Assembly (NCBI GenBank): GCA_041396125.1
Contig: JAWKZG010000005.1
Span: 248,001 to 312,000, forward strand
Origin: JAWKZG01 sp041396125
GTDB taxonomy: Bacteria; Pseudomonadota; Gammaproteobacteria; Competibacterales; Competibacteraceae
DNA length: 64,000 bases
Direction: 5' to 3'
The notes beneath the pieces are model-generated. The model was not told the origin of the DNA and did not search any database. It saw nothing but the letters and a program-made list of their open reading frames with translations. Of this stretch, positions 24,458 to 33,225 are shown one piece after another; position 1 is the first letter of the stretch; each line of letters begins with the position of its first letter. Made by a program: the position numbers and the translations under genes.

Positions 24458-25603
24458 TTAAACCTGGGATTGACGTACGATCAGTTTACGAATAAAGCCG
24501 ATACCGGCCTCAACCTGATCCAGGGCAATATACTCATTAGGCTGATGGGCCTGATCGATAGAGCCCGGTCCGCACACGACGGCAGGCAGGCCAGCCTGCT
24601 GGAATTGTCCGCCTTCGGTCGCAAACGGCACCCGGTAAGTATCATTCTGACCGGTCAGCGACTTGGCCAGCTGGATCGCAGCGTTATCGGCTTCGTGTTG
24701 CAGCGCCGGAGCCTGCACATCAATTTCGGTACGAATACCGGTTTCGGGTGCCACGGCCTGCATAGCCGGCTCGATGGTGTCCTCGCAATAACGGCGGAAA
24801 GCAGCCACGATGGCGTCCGGATCATCGCCGGGAATATGCCGCACATCCCAGCCAAACTCGCAGTGGCGCGAGATGATATTAACCGCTGTACCACCTTTGA
24901 CCGTTCCTACGTGTACCGTTGTGTATGGTGGCTCGAATTCTGTATCGTGTGGCCCGTGCTCGCAGCGCTGGCGGGCTTGTTCCCCCAGCCAGTCAATCAG
25001 TTTGGCAGCGGTCATCACCGCGCTGACGCCGCGATGGGTCTGGCTGGAATGAGCCTCGTGCCCGGTCACTACGGTATGCACAGAAGTAATGCCTTTATGG
25101 GCGGTAACAACGCGCATCTCGGTCGGCTCACCAATGATCACCGCTTCCGGGCGCGGCAGATTGGCGGCAATCTGGCGGATCATCCGTGGTGCGCCCTTAC
25201 AGCCAACTTCCTCGTCGTAGGAAAGCGCAAAATGAATCGGCTTTTGCAGTTTATTCATTTCCGGCAACAGGGCCAGCGCGATAGCGTAAAAACTTTTCAT
25301 GTCGCAGGTGCCGCGCCCAAACAGCTTGCCGTCACGCTCAACCACACGAAACGGATCGCTCTCCCAGGGCTGACCGTCGACCGGCACCACATCGGTATGT
25401 CCCGACAGCACTACCCCCCCTTCGATCATCGGCCCTACGGTGGCATAGAGATTGGCTTTCTGACCGTCGTCACTGCTCACCAAATGGGACTGCACCCCGA
25501 ATCCGTCCAGGTAATCACGCACGTAGTCGATCAGCGCCAGATTGGATTTGCGCGATACCGTGTCGAAGGCAATTAATTTTTCAATCATCTCACGTGGGTT
25601 CAT
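24458..25603 (-). CDS. argE: Acetylornithine deacetylase ArgE
   Basis: M20-family zinc amidohydrolase, 381 residues. It removes the acetyl group from N-acetylornithine in arginine synthesis. Metal ligands lie in VLSGHTDVVPVDG, the bridging Asp in GRGTCDMKSFYA, and the catalytic Glu pair in SYDEEVGCKGA; GGTAVNIISRHCEFGWDVR is the dimerisation-domain signature. The C-terminal ligand His is in VVCGPGSIDQAHQPNEY. The sequence fits ArgE better than DapE (RTL/CDMKS and GPGSI pattern). It overlaps the stop of pncA by four bases (ATGA), so the two are co-transcribed. Confidence 0.9.
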   Translation of the reverse strand: MNPREMIEKLIAFDTVSRKSNLALIDYVRDYLDGFGVQSHLVSSDDGQKANLYATVGPMIEGGVVLSGHTDVVPVDGQPWESDPFRVVERDGKLFGRGTCDMKSFYAIALALLPEMNKLQKPIHFALSYDEEVGCKGAPRMIRQIAANLPRPEAVIIGEPTEMRVVTAHKGITSVHTVVTGHEAHSSQTHRGVSAVMTAAKLIDWLGEQARQRCEHGPHDTEFEPPYTTVHVGTVKGGTAVNIISRHCEFGWDVRHIPGDDPDAIVAAFRRYCEDTIEPAMQAVAPETGIRTEIDVQAPALQHEADNAAIQLAKSLTGQNDTYRVPFATEGGQFQQAGLPAVVCGPGSIDQAHQPNEYIALDQVEAGIGFIRKLIVRQSQV

Positions 25604-26253
25604 ACACTCTCTCTTCGTTCGCTCTTGTTATAAATGGCCTCACTGCTGCAAAACTGTACACCAGCCGCCCGCAGCTCCGCTTTGGCTCGCGCCAGCGAGC
25701 CGTCCAGATTGATGGCACGACAGGCATCCTCAATCAGGACTACCTCAAAACCTTGCTGACAGCCGTCCAGCGCCGACCAGGCAACACAGTAATCCGTGGC
25801 CAGCCCGGTCAGGAACAGACGCTGAAAACCGCGTTCGCGCAGATAACCTGCCAAACCGGTAGCTGTCTGGCGGTCGTTTTCGAAAAACGCCGAATACGAA
25901 TCAATACCCTGCCGAAACCCTTTGCGAATGATCAGTTCAGCCTGATCCGTCGCCAGATACGGATGAAAGCGTGCCCCGTCCGTACCCTGCACGCAGTGAT
26001 CAGGCCAGAGCGTCTGCTCGCCGTAGGGCATTTTGAGGGTACTGAACGGCGCGGCGTCCGCATGGCTGCTGGCAAACGAGGAATGTCCCGGCGGATGCCA
26101 GTCCTGCGTTAATACACTATGCGTAAACGTCTGCAGCAAGCGATTGATCAGCGGTACGATCTGATCGCCTTCACTGACGGCCAGCGCGCCGCCCGGACAA
26201 AAATCGTTTTGTACATCAATAACCAGTAATACATCGGTGTCCCGATTCAACAT
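25600..26253 (-). CDS. pncA: Nicotinamidase PncA
   Basis: Isochorismatase-fold nicotinamidase of 217 residues. It deamidates nicotinamide to nicotinate in NAD salvage. Visible: Asp of the triad in VIDVQNDFCPGGALAV, metal-binding D-W-H in LTQDWHPPGHSSF, WPDHCVQGTDGA, KGF for the catalytic Lys (IIRKGFRQGIDSYSAF), and the nucleophile Cys in LATDYCVAWSALD. All are as in PncA. GAGGAGA lies 5-8 bases before the ATG. Downstream argE overlaps by 4 bases; upstream is the prenyltransferase gene 25 bases away. Confidence 0.94.
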   Translation of the reverse strand: MLNRDTDVLLVIDVQNDFCPGGALAVSEGDQIVPLINRLLQTFTHSVLTQDWHPPGHSSFASSHADAAPFSTLKMPYGEQTLWPDHCVQGTDGARFHPYLATDQAELIIRKGFRQGIDSYSAFFENDRQTATGLAGYLRERGFQRLFLTGLATDYCVAWSALDGCQQGFEVVLIEDACRAINLDGSLARAKAELRAAGVQFCSSEAIYNKSERRESV

Positions 26254-26278
26254 AGCAGTCTCCTCGCTGTGCCAGAAA

Positions 26279-27198
26279 CTAGGGAATAGCAGAGGCCGAG
26301 AAAGCCAGACCCAGCGCCAGTAACAGGGGTGTCACAATAGCAACGACGACATTGAGTCCCATAAACGGCTGCAAACGCTGCGCCTGTTCGGCATAGCGGC
26401 TGGCACCGGCAGCGGCGACAATCGCCAGCGGCATGGTCAGCAGCGCCCATAAACTGCCGCCCGGCAACACCCCGACAGCATAGCCCGCCAGCACTGCAGC
26501 ATAAGCCCCAATATACAGATACAGCAAAGTCTGGCACTGCGCTGGCGGCCCCATACAATTGGAAAGTGCCGCCGCCCAACAGCACGATCAGGTTCGGTAT
26601 CCGGAAACTGATTCAGTAGCAATAGCGCTGATGTCAGTCCCAACGGCGTCAAGGACGCGACCACAGCCGTCATTGAGAACGTGCCGCTGAGCGCGTATTG
26701 GGTACCCAGTACCATCAGCGGCCCGAAGCCAAACCCCGGTGCCAGCAGACACAAGAGCGGATGCCGGGTCACCCAGTCGGTATAAAAATACACCAGCGCC
26801 AGGCCGGCCAGACCGAGGGGCAGCAAGGCCGGGCCTCTGACCAAGACAAAGTACAGCCCGATCAGGCCAGCCAGTGCGAAACTCAGCCAGGCCAGTACAT
26901 ACACCCCTGTCGCGCCAGCTGGCGCAGCCGGTAAAGCACCACTGCCGCCGCTGAACGGGGTGCGCTGCGTCTGCTGATCCAGCCCGCTGCGAAAGTCGAA
27001 ATATTCATTGAAAGCGTTGACGCTGACATGGGTACTTAATGCACCCAGCACGACCAGTAACACATCCAGCCCGGTAAAGCTGTCGGCACAGGCCCAGCCC
27101 AGCAGCACGGAAACCGGTGCCAGCACCAGAAAAGGCAAGCGCGCCGAACGCAGCAAAACAGCCAGTTGAAAAGGTTTGTCGGGAATTGTCGACGGCAT
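26279..27198 (-). pseudogene. UbiA/MenA-type prenyltransferase, one frameshift
   Basis: Polytopic prenyltransferase of the UbiA superfamily. The first Asp motif is NAFNEYFDFRSGLD and the second NQFPDTEPDRAVGRRHFP, a pattern closest to MenA (1,4-dihydroxy-2-naphthoate prenyltransferase). The frame runs from ATG 27198 to about 26537, where one missing base shifts it; the continuation TLLYLYIGAYAAVLAGYAVGVLPGG to the TAG at 26279 is in the next frame and supplies the last three membrane helices. A single added base in AGTGCCAG restores GRQRSAxTLLYLY. No stop codons or substitutions are apparent elsewhere, so error is as likely as decay. No other menaquinone gene is nearby, so the aromatic substrate is uncertain. 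Confidence 0.78.
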
Positions 27199-27258
27199 GA
27201 TGATTATCGCGTTATGCGCTCAGCGGCTGAGCGTTTTACCCTTGGTTTACCCTCGGCC

Positions 27259-28118
27259 TCACAGCAGAATTTCAGCGCTGCCATGGCTGATAACCAGTAC
27301 ATCGCGCTCCACCGCCCAACAGCGAAACGTGATCTGCTCACCTTCACGCCATAATTCGGTGCGCACGGTTTCGCCTGGATACACCGGCGCGCTGAATCGC
27401 ACCCGCATGCCGTGCAAGCGGCTGGGGTCGTAGGCACAGCAGGTTTTCAGCAGCGCGTGGCCGGCTATTCCAAACGTGCATAAACCATGCAGAATAGGCC
27501 GCTCAAAACCAGCCGAGCGGGCTACTGCAGGATCTGCATGCAGTGGATTACGATCAACGTTCAAGCGATACAGCAGCGCCATCTGCGTCAAGGTCGGCAG
27601 ATCGCAGCGACTATCCGGTTTGCGGCTCGGGATCTGTGGCGGTGTAGGTAAATGTCCGCCGGGTCCACCAAAGCCCCCGTCACCGCGTGCAATAACGGTC
27701 GCACTCAGGGTTGCCAGCAGGGTATCGTTACTCAGGTCGGTCAAGGTCGTTTCAGTCAGGAAAAACGCCCCGATACCCTCACCCTTATCAATGATATCAA
27801 CAATGCGACTGCAGCCACGCACCTGCCCACTGACCGGCAGTGGCTGATGTAATTGCAGACTTTGCTCCCCGTGCAGCAGACGCGGCCAATCCAGCCCTAA
27901 AGCAGGATTAGTACCCCGAAATCGCCCGCCCCCAGTACGGTCGCCATGGTCGGCAAAGCCAGCAGATTATCCTCGTACACAAACTGCAACTGATGCAGAT
28001 CGGTAGGATCGCTACCCAGACCGACGCTCAGGGCGTAGCGCAAGGTATCCTGTTGATCGTAACGCTGCTCAACATCGGGAAAACGAAAATTAAGCAGCGT
28101 CTGATAATCCAATGCCAT
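27259..28118 (-). pseudogene. MaoC-type enoyl-CoA hydratase 2, one frameshift
   Basis: R-specific hydratase of the type found in peroxisomal multifunctional enzyme 2 (double hot-dog, about 285 residues). The N-terminal half (MALDYQTLLNFRFPDVEQRY..., FVYEDNLLALPTMATVLG) and C-terminal half (RLNVDRNPLHADPAVARSAGF, PILHGLCTFGIAGHALL) match the family, with the active Asp/His in NPLHADP. The two halves are in different frames. One added T in the short run at 27919-27921 gives GDFRGTNPALGLDWPRLLHG, the expected linker. Likely a base-call error or a very recent lesion. Nine bases separate it from the GST gene upstream, so the pair is one operon. Confidence 0.82.
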
Positions 28119-28127
28119 CGTGCCGCC

Positions 28128-28736
28128 TCAGGCCGTTGGTACAGTGCTGGCGATAGACGGCCGCTGGCTGAAGCCCGCGAACCAGGCGCTCAACTGCGGA
28201 CGGGCGCTGCGCCAATCCATATCGGCGAAACGAAAATCCAGATATCCCAGCGCGCAGGCAATAGTCAGGGTACCGATATCCAGCCGCTCGCCCCATTGTC
28301 TACACGTCTGCTCCAGCTGATCCAGCGCCCGGATGATTTTCTGCTGCTGCCCGCTCAGCCAGTCATCCCAGCGCAGGGCTTCAGGTCGCAAAGCAGCTTC
28401 GTAGCGACTGATCACGGCTGCATCCAGGATGCCATCAGCCAGCGCTTGTCGTCGCAGCGCGTCCCAGCGTTCCGGGCCGTCGGGAAACCAGCGCGGGCCG
28501 GTATGGAGGGTATCCAGGTACTCGCAAATGACCGGGGAATCATACAAAGCGCTACCGTCATCCAGCACCAGCGCCGGCACTTTACCGATTGGATTATCGG
28601 CATTAAGCGCCGCATTGGGGTTAACCGGACTGAGTGTGGTTTCGATTAAATGCAAGGCATCGCGCTGGCCCGTTTCGATAGCCAACGCCATCACTTTGCG
28701 CACATAAGGGGAAGTTGCGCTATAGTACAGCTTCAT
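28128..28736 (-). CDS. Glutathione S-transferase family protein
   Basis: About 202 residues. The N-terminal thioredoxin-fold domain begins MKLYYSATSPYVRKVMALA, with the cis-Pro in GKVPALVLDDG and the glutathione gamma-Glu contact in YDSPVICEYLD. The C-terminal helical domain carries DIGTLTIACALGYLDFRF. The SPYVRK opening places it with the bacterial YibF-like or zeta/beta-like GSTs. The ATG at 28736 is used because the family starts exactly there; upstream codons are shadow. Divergent from the formylglutamate amidohydrolase-like gene. Confidence 0.9.
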   Translation of the reverse strand: MKLYYSATSPYVRKVMALAIETGQRDALHLIETTLSPVNPNAALNADNPIGKVPALVLDDGSALYDSPVICEYLDTLHTGPRWFPDGPERWDALRRQALADGILDAAVISRYEAALRPEALRWDDWLSGQQQKIIRALDQLEQTCRQWGERLDIGTLTIACALGYLDFRFADMDWRSARPQLSAWFAGFSQRPSIASTVPTA

Positions 28737-28819
28737 GATTTTTCTCCTGCAGCTATTCGCCACAAGCATAGGCGCGATCCGCTGTTTAGACAAACCCCTT
28801 TTTACCGACAGATAAGCCC

Positions 28820-29635
28820 GTGAACCCTGTAAACGAAAAGTTACCGCCTTTACTTGCCGCCGATGAACCCGAACCGGTTTCGGTCTATCGTCCGCACGGA
28901 CGTTCGGCTTATTTTTTAACCTGTGACCATGCCAGTAACCGGATTCCACGCGCGCTGGGCGATATGGGTTTAAGCGCTGCCGAGCTGCAACGCCATATCG
29001 CCTGGGATATCGGTGCGCTGGCCGTTGCCAAACGGATGAGCGATGCACTGGACGCGACGTTGGTCTATCAGAATTATTCGCGCCTGGTGATCGACTGCAA
29101 CCGCTCCCCCGGCGTACCTGCGGCAATACCTGAAATCAGCGAACACACGACCATTCCAGCCAATCTGAACCTGACAGCAGCCGAGGCCCAGCGTCGCGAA
29201 CGCGCCATCCACACGCCCTATCATCAGTGCATTCAGGACGTCATGGAACAGCGCGCTGCCGCTCAGCAACCCTCCCTGTATGTTGCCATGCACAGCTACA
29301 CGCCGGTATTCAAAGGCAGTCAGCGGCATTGGCATATGTCAGTCATGTACCATCGCGACCGACGCCTTGCCGCGCTGCTGCTGGACAGCATCAACGCCAC
29401 CGCACCGCATCTGGTTGTCGGTGATAATGAACCCTATCATGTGGATGATAAAACTGATTACGGTATTCCGGTGCACGGCGAAAAACGCGGCATCCCGCAT
29501 GTTCTGATCGAATTGCGGCAGGACCTGATCGAACATGAAGCCGGTCAGCAGGAATGGGCCGAACGCTGTACCGACTGGCTGCAACGTATGCTGCCCCGGA
29601 TGCAGGAAGTATTGCCGAACTGGCCTGACGCCTAG
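28820..29635 (+). CDS. N-formylglutamate amidohydrolase family protein
   Basis: 271-residue zinc hydrolase of the FGase family (HutG-like and DUF-type relatives). Characteristic stretches are LTCDHASNRIPRALGD, HIAWDIGALAVAKRMSD, VYQNYSRLVIDCNRSP, VAMHSYTPVFKG and VLIELRQDLI. His, Glu and Asp residues in these motifs are the expected metal ligands. The role in histidine breakdown is not supported, since no other hut gene is near; many family members act on unknown N-formyl or N-acyl amides. Start ATG/GTG at 28820 gives MNPVNEK. Confidence 0.88.
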   Translation: MNPVNEKLPPLLAADEPEPVSVYRPHGRSAYFLTCDHASNRIPRALGDMGLSAAELQRHIAWDIGALAVAKRMSDALDATLVYQNYSRLVIDCNRSPGVPAAIPEISEHTTIPANLNLTAAEAQRRERAIHTPYHQCIQDVMEQRAAAQQPSLYVAMHSYTPVFKGSQRHWHMSVMYHRDRRLAALLLDSINATAPHLVVGDNEPYHVDDKTDYGIPVHGEKRGIPHVLIELRQDLIEHEAGQQEWAERCTDWLQRMLPRMQEVLPNWPDA

Positions 29636-29679
29636 CAGCAGAGTTTTAACGATCAGCTGGCTGCCGGATCAGCACCGGG

Positions 29680-30777
29680 TCAGCTTTGGAGGTCGCTGAA
29701 ACGCGTTTCGGCCAGAGCATCGTCCGGCAGTACAAAGGTCGATTTGAGCAGTTCGTTGTCCAGTCCGACCAGTTCCGGAAACCGCACCGGTGCCACTTCC
29801 ACGGCGAAAATTTCCTGCACGGATTCTTCAAAACGCAACAGCGCGACGGTTTCGCCACTGTCAATATGCACGACCCAGACGCCGCAGGCGCGCTGGTTAA
29901 GCTCGTCAGTGATAGGAATATCCGTAAATGCGTTGCTCTCGCGCAACTGCGACAGCCCGATAAACGCCAGCGGCCCGGCCAAACTCAGCCCGCGGGTAAA
30001 GCCGGGTAACTGCGCAACCGTGGTTTTCTCACCGCTGGCAGGATCAATCCGAATCAAAGCACCCCGACCGGATTCAAGCAGCCATAACTGATTACGGTAC
30101 CAGCGCGGCGAATGTGGCATGGACAGGCCACGAGCGATGATCTCATTCGAGGACAGGTCAAGCAGGATGCCGCCATCTTTTTTGTTTTCGCGCCAGCCCT
30201 GCGGCCGGTCGGTCTGACCAAGCGCTGTCAGCCAGCGCGGCTGGCCATCGACCATACCCAGACCGTTCAGATGACAGCGATCTTCCGGCGCGTAGCTGGA
30301 GACAAACGACGGCCGCCATACCGGCACGAAGCTGTGTTCATGATCCATCACACACAGACAGGAAAACGCGGTATTCACGAAATACCAGCGCCCGTCCGCC
30401 CCGGTAGCCATCTCGTGAATATCAATCGCACCAGTAACATGAGTGTTGCGCCAGACATAAGCAGCATCGTGCTGTCCAGGCGGCTCCAGCCGCTGACACA
30501 GCGCCGGTACATTACGAAATTCGTCGATGCTGCAGTGCGTGCCGACCAGCAGGCGGTTAATGTCCACCGCCAGACCCATCGGCCGGGAAAAACCGAAAAA
30601 ATGCGTATTCAGCCCCCCCTCCGGCTCCGGGCGCACGATTACCAGCCGACCGGCCTGATAGGTCGAAACAAACAGGCAAATACCGAGCTGGCTCAGTATG
30701 CCGGGTAAATTGGTGCTATGTACCGAGCGCAGCGGAGAAACCGCGCCGGGGGCAGTATTAGCGTCTGGAGTACTCAT
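29680..30777 (-). CDS. TIGR03032 family beta-propeller-like protein
   Basis: 365 residues of the TIGR03032 family, whose function is unknown. Recognised by LGICLFVSTYQAGRLVIVRP near the N-terminus, GLAVDINRLLVGTH, FVNTAFSCLCVMD, DRCHLNGLGMVDGQPRWLTALG and the C-terminal VQEIFAVEVAPVRFPEL. The repeating YxxxxLWLLESGRGALIRIDP pattern suggests a beta-propeller. There is no signal peptide. It lies 35 bases downstream of the beta-helix gene on the same strand, so the two could be co-transcribed; members are often found beside large surface-repeat proteins. Confidence 0.85.
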   Translation of the reverse strand: MSTPDANTAPGAVSPLRSVHSTNLPGILSQLGICLFVSTYQAGRLVIVRPEPEGGLNTHFFGFSRPMGLAVDINRLLVGTHCSIDEFRNVPALCQRLEPPGQHDAAYVWRNTHVTGAIDIHEMATGADGRWYFVNTAFSCLCVMDHEHSFVPVWRPSFVSSYAPEDRCHLNGLGMVDGQPRWLTALGQTDRPQGWRENKKDGGILLDLSSNEIIARGLSMPHSPRWYRNQLWLLESGRGALIRIDPASGEKTTVAQLPGFTRGLSLAGPLAFIGLSQLRESNAFTDIPITDELNQRACGVWVVHIDSGETVALLRFEESVQEIFAVEVAPVRFPELVGLDNELLKSTFVLPDDALAETRFSDLQS

Positions 30778-30812
30778 CCGGATTCAGTCAGGATCAAAAA
30801 GTTATCGATGAC

Positions 30813-32210
30813 CTACTCAAAGGTATCAAGCAGGATAGTGTTGGGTGGTGTACTGATAACGCCCTCATAAGCGCCGATATCGGCCGCCGCCGCAAGTACC
30901 CGCGGAAAACCTGCACCACGCTGATCCGTAGTGAGGTTTTGTGGATTACTGCCGGCATCAAGCGCCGCACTGCCCGGCTGCAGTGCGTGAGTCTGTACAC
31001 AAGCAGCACTGCCCGGCGCACCGGCTGGCAGCGCACAATTATTATCGGCCAGTGCCGCCAGGCCTGTGGTGTCAGTGAATACGTTATTGCTGTTGGTGCC
31101 CGTGATTTCACCCGGCGGATCACCAAACAGGCTGAAGCTGACATTCACGGTCACCGCGCCGGTCAGGCTGAGATTTCCCGCAGCAGCAGAATTGCCAGCC
31201 AGAAGGGTACTGCTCAAACTCAGTGAGCTCTCCAGGCCAGTGCCATCATAGATATCAATTCCGCCGCCTCCGGCGCTGGCCTGATTGCCGGTCACTGTAC
31301 TGTTATGCAGAACCACAGTGCCATACGCATAGATTCCACCACCGTAAGCATCACCGCCCGTCGTGCTGTTCCCCGACACCGTGCTATTGGTCAATATGAA
31401 GCTGCCGCTGACGGCAAGTCCGCCACCGTAAGCATCACTACCCGCCGTGCTGTTCCCCGAAACGGTGCAATTTGTCAGTGTTGTGGTGCCGTAATAGGTA
31501 TACAGCCCGCCGCCCCTGGCATAATTGCCGGTCGTGCTATTGCCCGAGAGCGTGCTGTTAGTCAGCGTGGCATCGCCGTATCGGACATGTATGCCGCCAC
31601 CTTCAGCCCCATCGCCTGCCGTACTGTTCCCCGACACCGTGCTGTCGGTCAGCTCAATCGTGCCAAAGGTATAAAGTGCGCCTCCCCTGGCGTTCTCCCC
31701 TTCCGTGTGGTTCCCTGCAATCGTGGTATTCGTCAGTGTGAGATTGCCCAGCGCGCAAACGGCACTGCCCTGACCGGTGTCGGCAGCGCAGCTTGTTGGA
31801 AGATAGCCATCCGCCGAGGTAAAGCCTCCGCTCAAGGTCAGGTTCTGCAAAGTCAGATCGTAGTAATCGGTTACCGCGAAAATACGTGAGGCATTGTTAC
31901 CGCTGATCGTCTGCCCCGCAGCAGGCCCGGTAATCGTTAAGGTATCGGTGATGTCGATCTGGCCGCTGCTCAGGGTGATCGTGCCCAGTCCGGTGTCAAA
32001 GGTGATCTGGTCAGGCCCGACAGCGCTATTGGCCTGCGCCACGGCAGCACGCAAACTACCCGCACCGCTGTCCGCATTGCTGGTAACGTTAAAAATCGCT
32101 GCCTGCGCGCCAACGCTTACCGTTCCAAGGGTTAGCGCCAACGCAACAGCTTGCGCCAGCGGATGGCGCAATAACGGTGGCGAAGTGTGCGTAATTGGAA
32201 GTGTATTCAT
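30813..32210 (-). CDS. Secreted right-handed beta-helix protein (choice-of-anchor Q)
   Basis: 465-residue exported protein. A signal peptide (cleavage near AQA) is followed by a CSLREAI-like N-terminal segment (DSGAGSLRAAVAQAN), then a repetitive beta-helix (about 110-330) with repeats of the form LTNSTVSGNST and GGGIYAY. The ending PGSAALDAGSNPQNLTTDQRG...DIGAYE is the choice-of-anchor Q module. No sorting signal follows, only a short tail of about 15 residues (PPNTILLDTFE). The same architecture opens the giant IPTL-CTERM protein at 63.3 kb. Likely cell-surface or secreted; ligand unknown. Confidence 0.85.
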   Translation of the reverse strand: MNTLPITHTSPPLLRHPLAQAVALALTLGTVSVGAQAAIFNVTSNADSGAGSLRAAVAQANSAVGPDQITFDTGLGTITLSSGQIDITDTLTITGPAAGQTISGNNASRIFAVTDYYDLTLQNLTLSGGFTSADGYLPTSCAADTGQGSAVCALGNLTLTNTTIAGNHTEGENARGGALYTFGTIELTDSTVSGNSTAGDGAEGGGIHVRYGDATLTNSTLSGNSTTGNYARGGGLYTYYGTTTLTNCTVSGNSTAGSDAYGGGLAVSGSFILTNSTVSGNSTTGGDAYGGGIYAYGTVVLHNSTVTGNQASAGGGGIDIYDGTGLESSLSLSSTLLAGNSAAAGNLSLTGAVTVNVSFSLFGDPPGEITGTNSNNVFTDTTGLAALADNNCALPAGAPGSAACVQTHALQPGSAALDAGSNPQNLTTDQRGAGFPRVLAAAADIGAYEGVISTPPNTILLDTFE

Positions 32211-32263
32211 TCAGGCATCCCCAGGCTTTAGGCACCAGTAGATGAGAAATTGGCATAACGCCA

Positions 32264-32284
32264 GTCTGCCCTGCAGCGGCAGAC
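32264..32284. terminator. Small hairpin between nadX-like and beta-helix genes
   Basis: GTCTGCC (32264-32270) pairs with GGCAGAC (32278-32284), a 7-bp stem with a 7-base loop. There is no T tract, so a role is uncertain. Confidence 0.3.
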
Positions 32285-32331
32285 CGGTCAAGCTACAGGA
32301 AGCTGTTGCAAAAATAGCTTCTAATCTTTTA

Positions 32332-33117
32332 CTAAACGCCGATAACAAGTTCCGAAGTCATCTGGCGTAATGTTTTCAGCAAAGCCATCGCGACAATTTT
32401 GCCGGTTTTCGGATTATCCACCGAGGGCAGCACGTCTTCCATAAATGTAAAGCGGCCAAACTCGCCCTGCGCTTCGATTTCGATAATATGCGTATCAATA
32501 GCCGGATCAGCAATAATCCGCAGTCGGGTCCGATCCAGCCCGATACCGGCCAGCGCCACCGCTGCCGAGATATTCACATTGCCCGGATAAAGCTTGGCTC
32601 CTTCGCGCACCGGCCCTTCGTAGAGCGTAGTCGCGTGCGTCACATCGGCCAGCGCGACCAACTGCTCAGCGGGCGTACCGTACCAGGCTTCGATATTTTT
32701 GCGCACCGTGATGCTAACGGCATCCAGCTGACCCACCGCTGCCGCGCTCAGCATATCCAGAGCCCCGATACCCGCCGAAGGGATGATCAGCTTATGCCCC
32801 GCTGCCCGGGCTGTCGCGCGCAGGTTATCAAACAAAGCATCGTCGGTCAGCGCACCAACCGAGCTGATCAGCAAATCGGACTGGCCCAGTATCTGCGCTC
32901 CCAGCGTATGCACCGCCTGATGGCCGGCACATTCCACCACCACATCCAGCGGCTGGGCCAGAAAAGCGGCCGGATCTGTCAGCAGCGGAACGTTATCCAC
33001 TGTGCGTTGAGAACGCACCAGCACCGCCGGACATTGCAAAGCACCGGCAGCTCCCGCATCAATCGCTGCGTACAAAGCCTGACCGATCGCCCCGTAACCA
33101 ATAATACCGATTTTCAT
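32332..33117 (-). CDS. nadX: L-aspartate dehydrogenase
   Basis: 261-residue NAD(P)-dependent aspartate dehydrogenase. The Rossmann motif is GIIGYGAIGQALYAAI, then VVVECAGHQAVHTLG, ISSVGALTDDALF and the conserved GALDMLSAA, with KLYPGNVNISAAVALAGIGLDRTR before the C-terminal dimer segment. It converts aspartate to iminoaspartate/oxaloacetate and ammonia; in some bacteria it feeds NAD synthesis, in others aspartate breakdown. Divergent from the Liv-type operon, so it may share its control region (33118-33225). The gene symbol follows family usage; no nadA or nadC is near. Confidence 0.88.
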   Translation of the reverse strand: MKIGIIGYGAIGQALYAAIDAGAAGALQCPAVLVRSQRTVDNVPLLTDPAAFLAQPLDVVVECAGHQAVHTLGAQILGQSDLLISSVGALTDDALFDNLRATARAAGHKLIIPSAGIGALDMLSAAAVGQLDAVSITVRKNIEAWYGTPAEQLVALADVTHATTLYEGPVREGAKLYPGNVNISAAVALAGIGLDRTRLRIIADPAIDTHIIEIEAQGEFGRFTFMEDVLPSVDNPKTGKIVAMALLKTLRQMTSELVIGV

Positions 33118-33225
33118 ACTGTTTAAACTTCCCCAATGGTGTAATTCTGTCTATAGTTGAAGGTGCTAGCTGATAAATAACAAAACCCTAGCGCATAAGA
33201 TCAAACCTAATGAGAGGAGATTATC

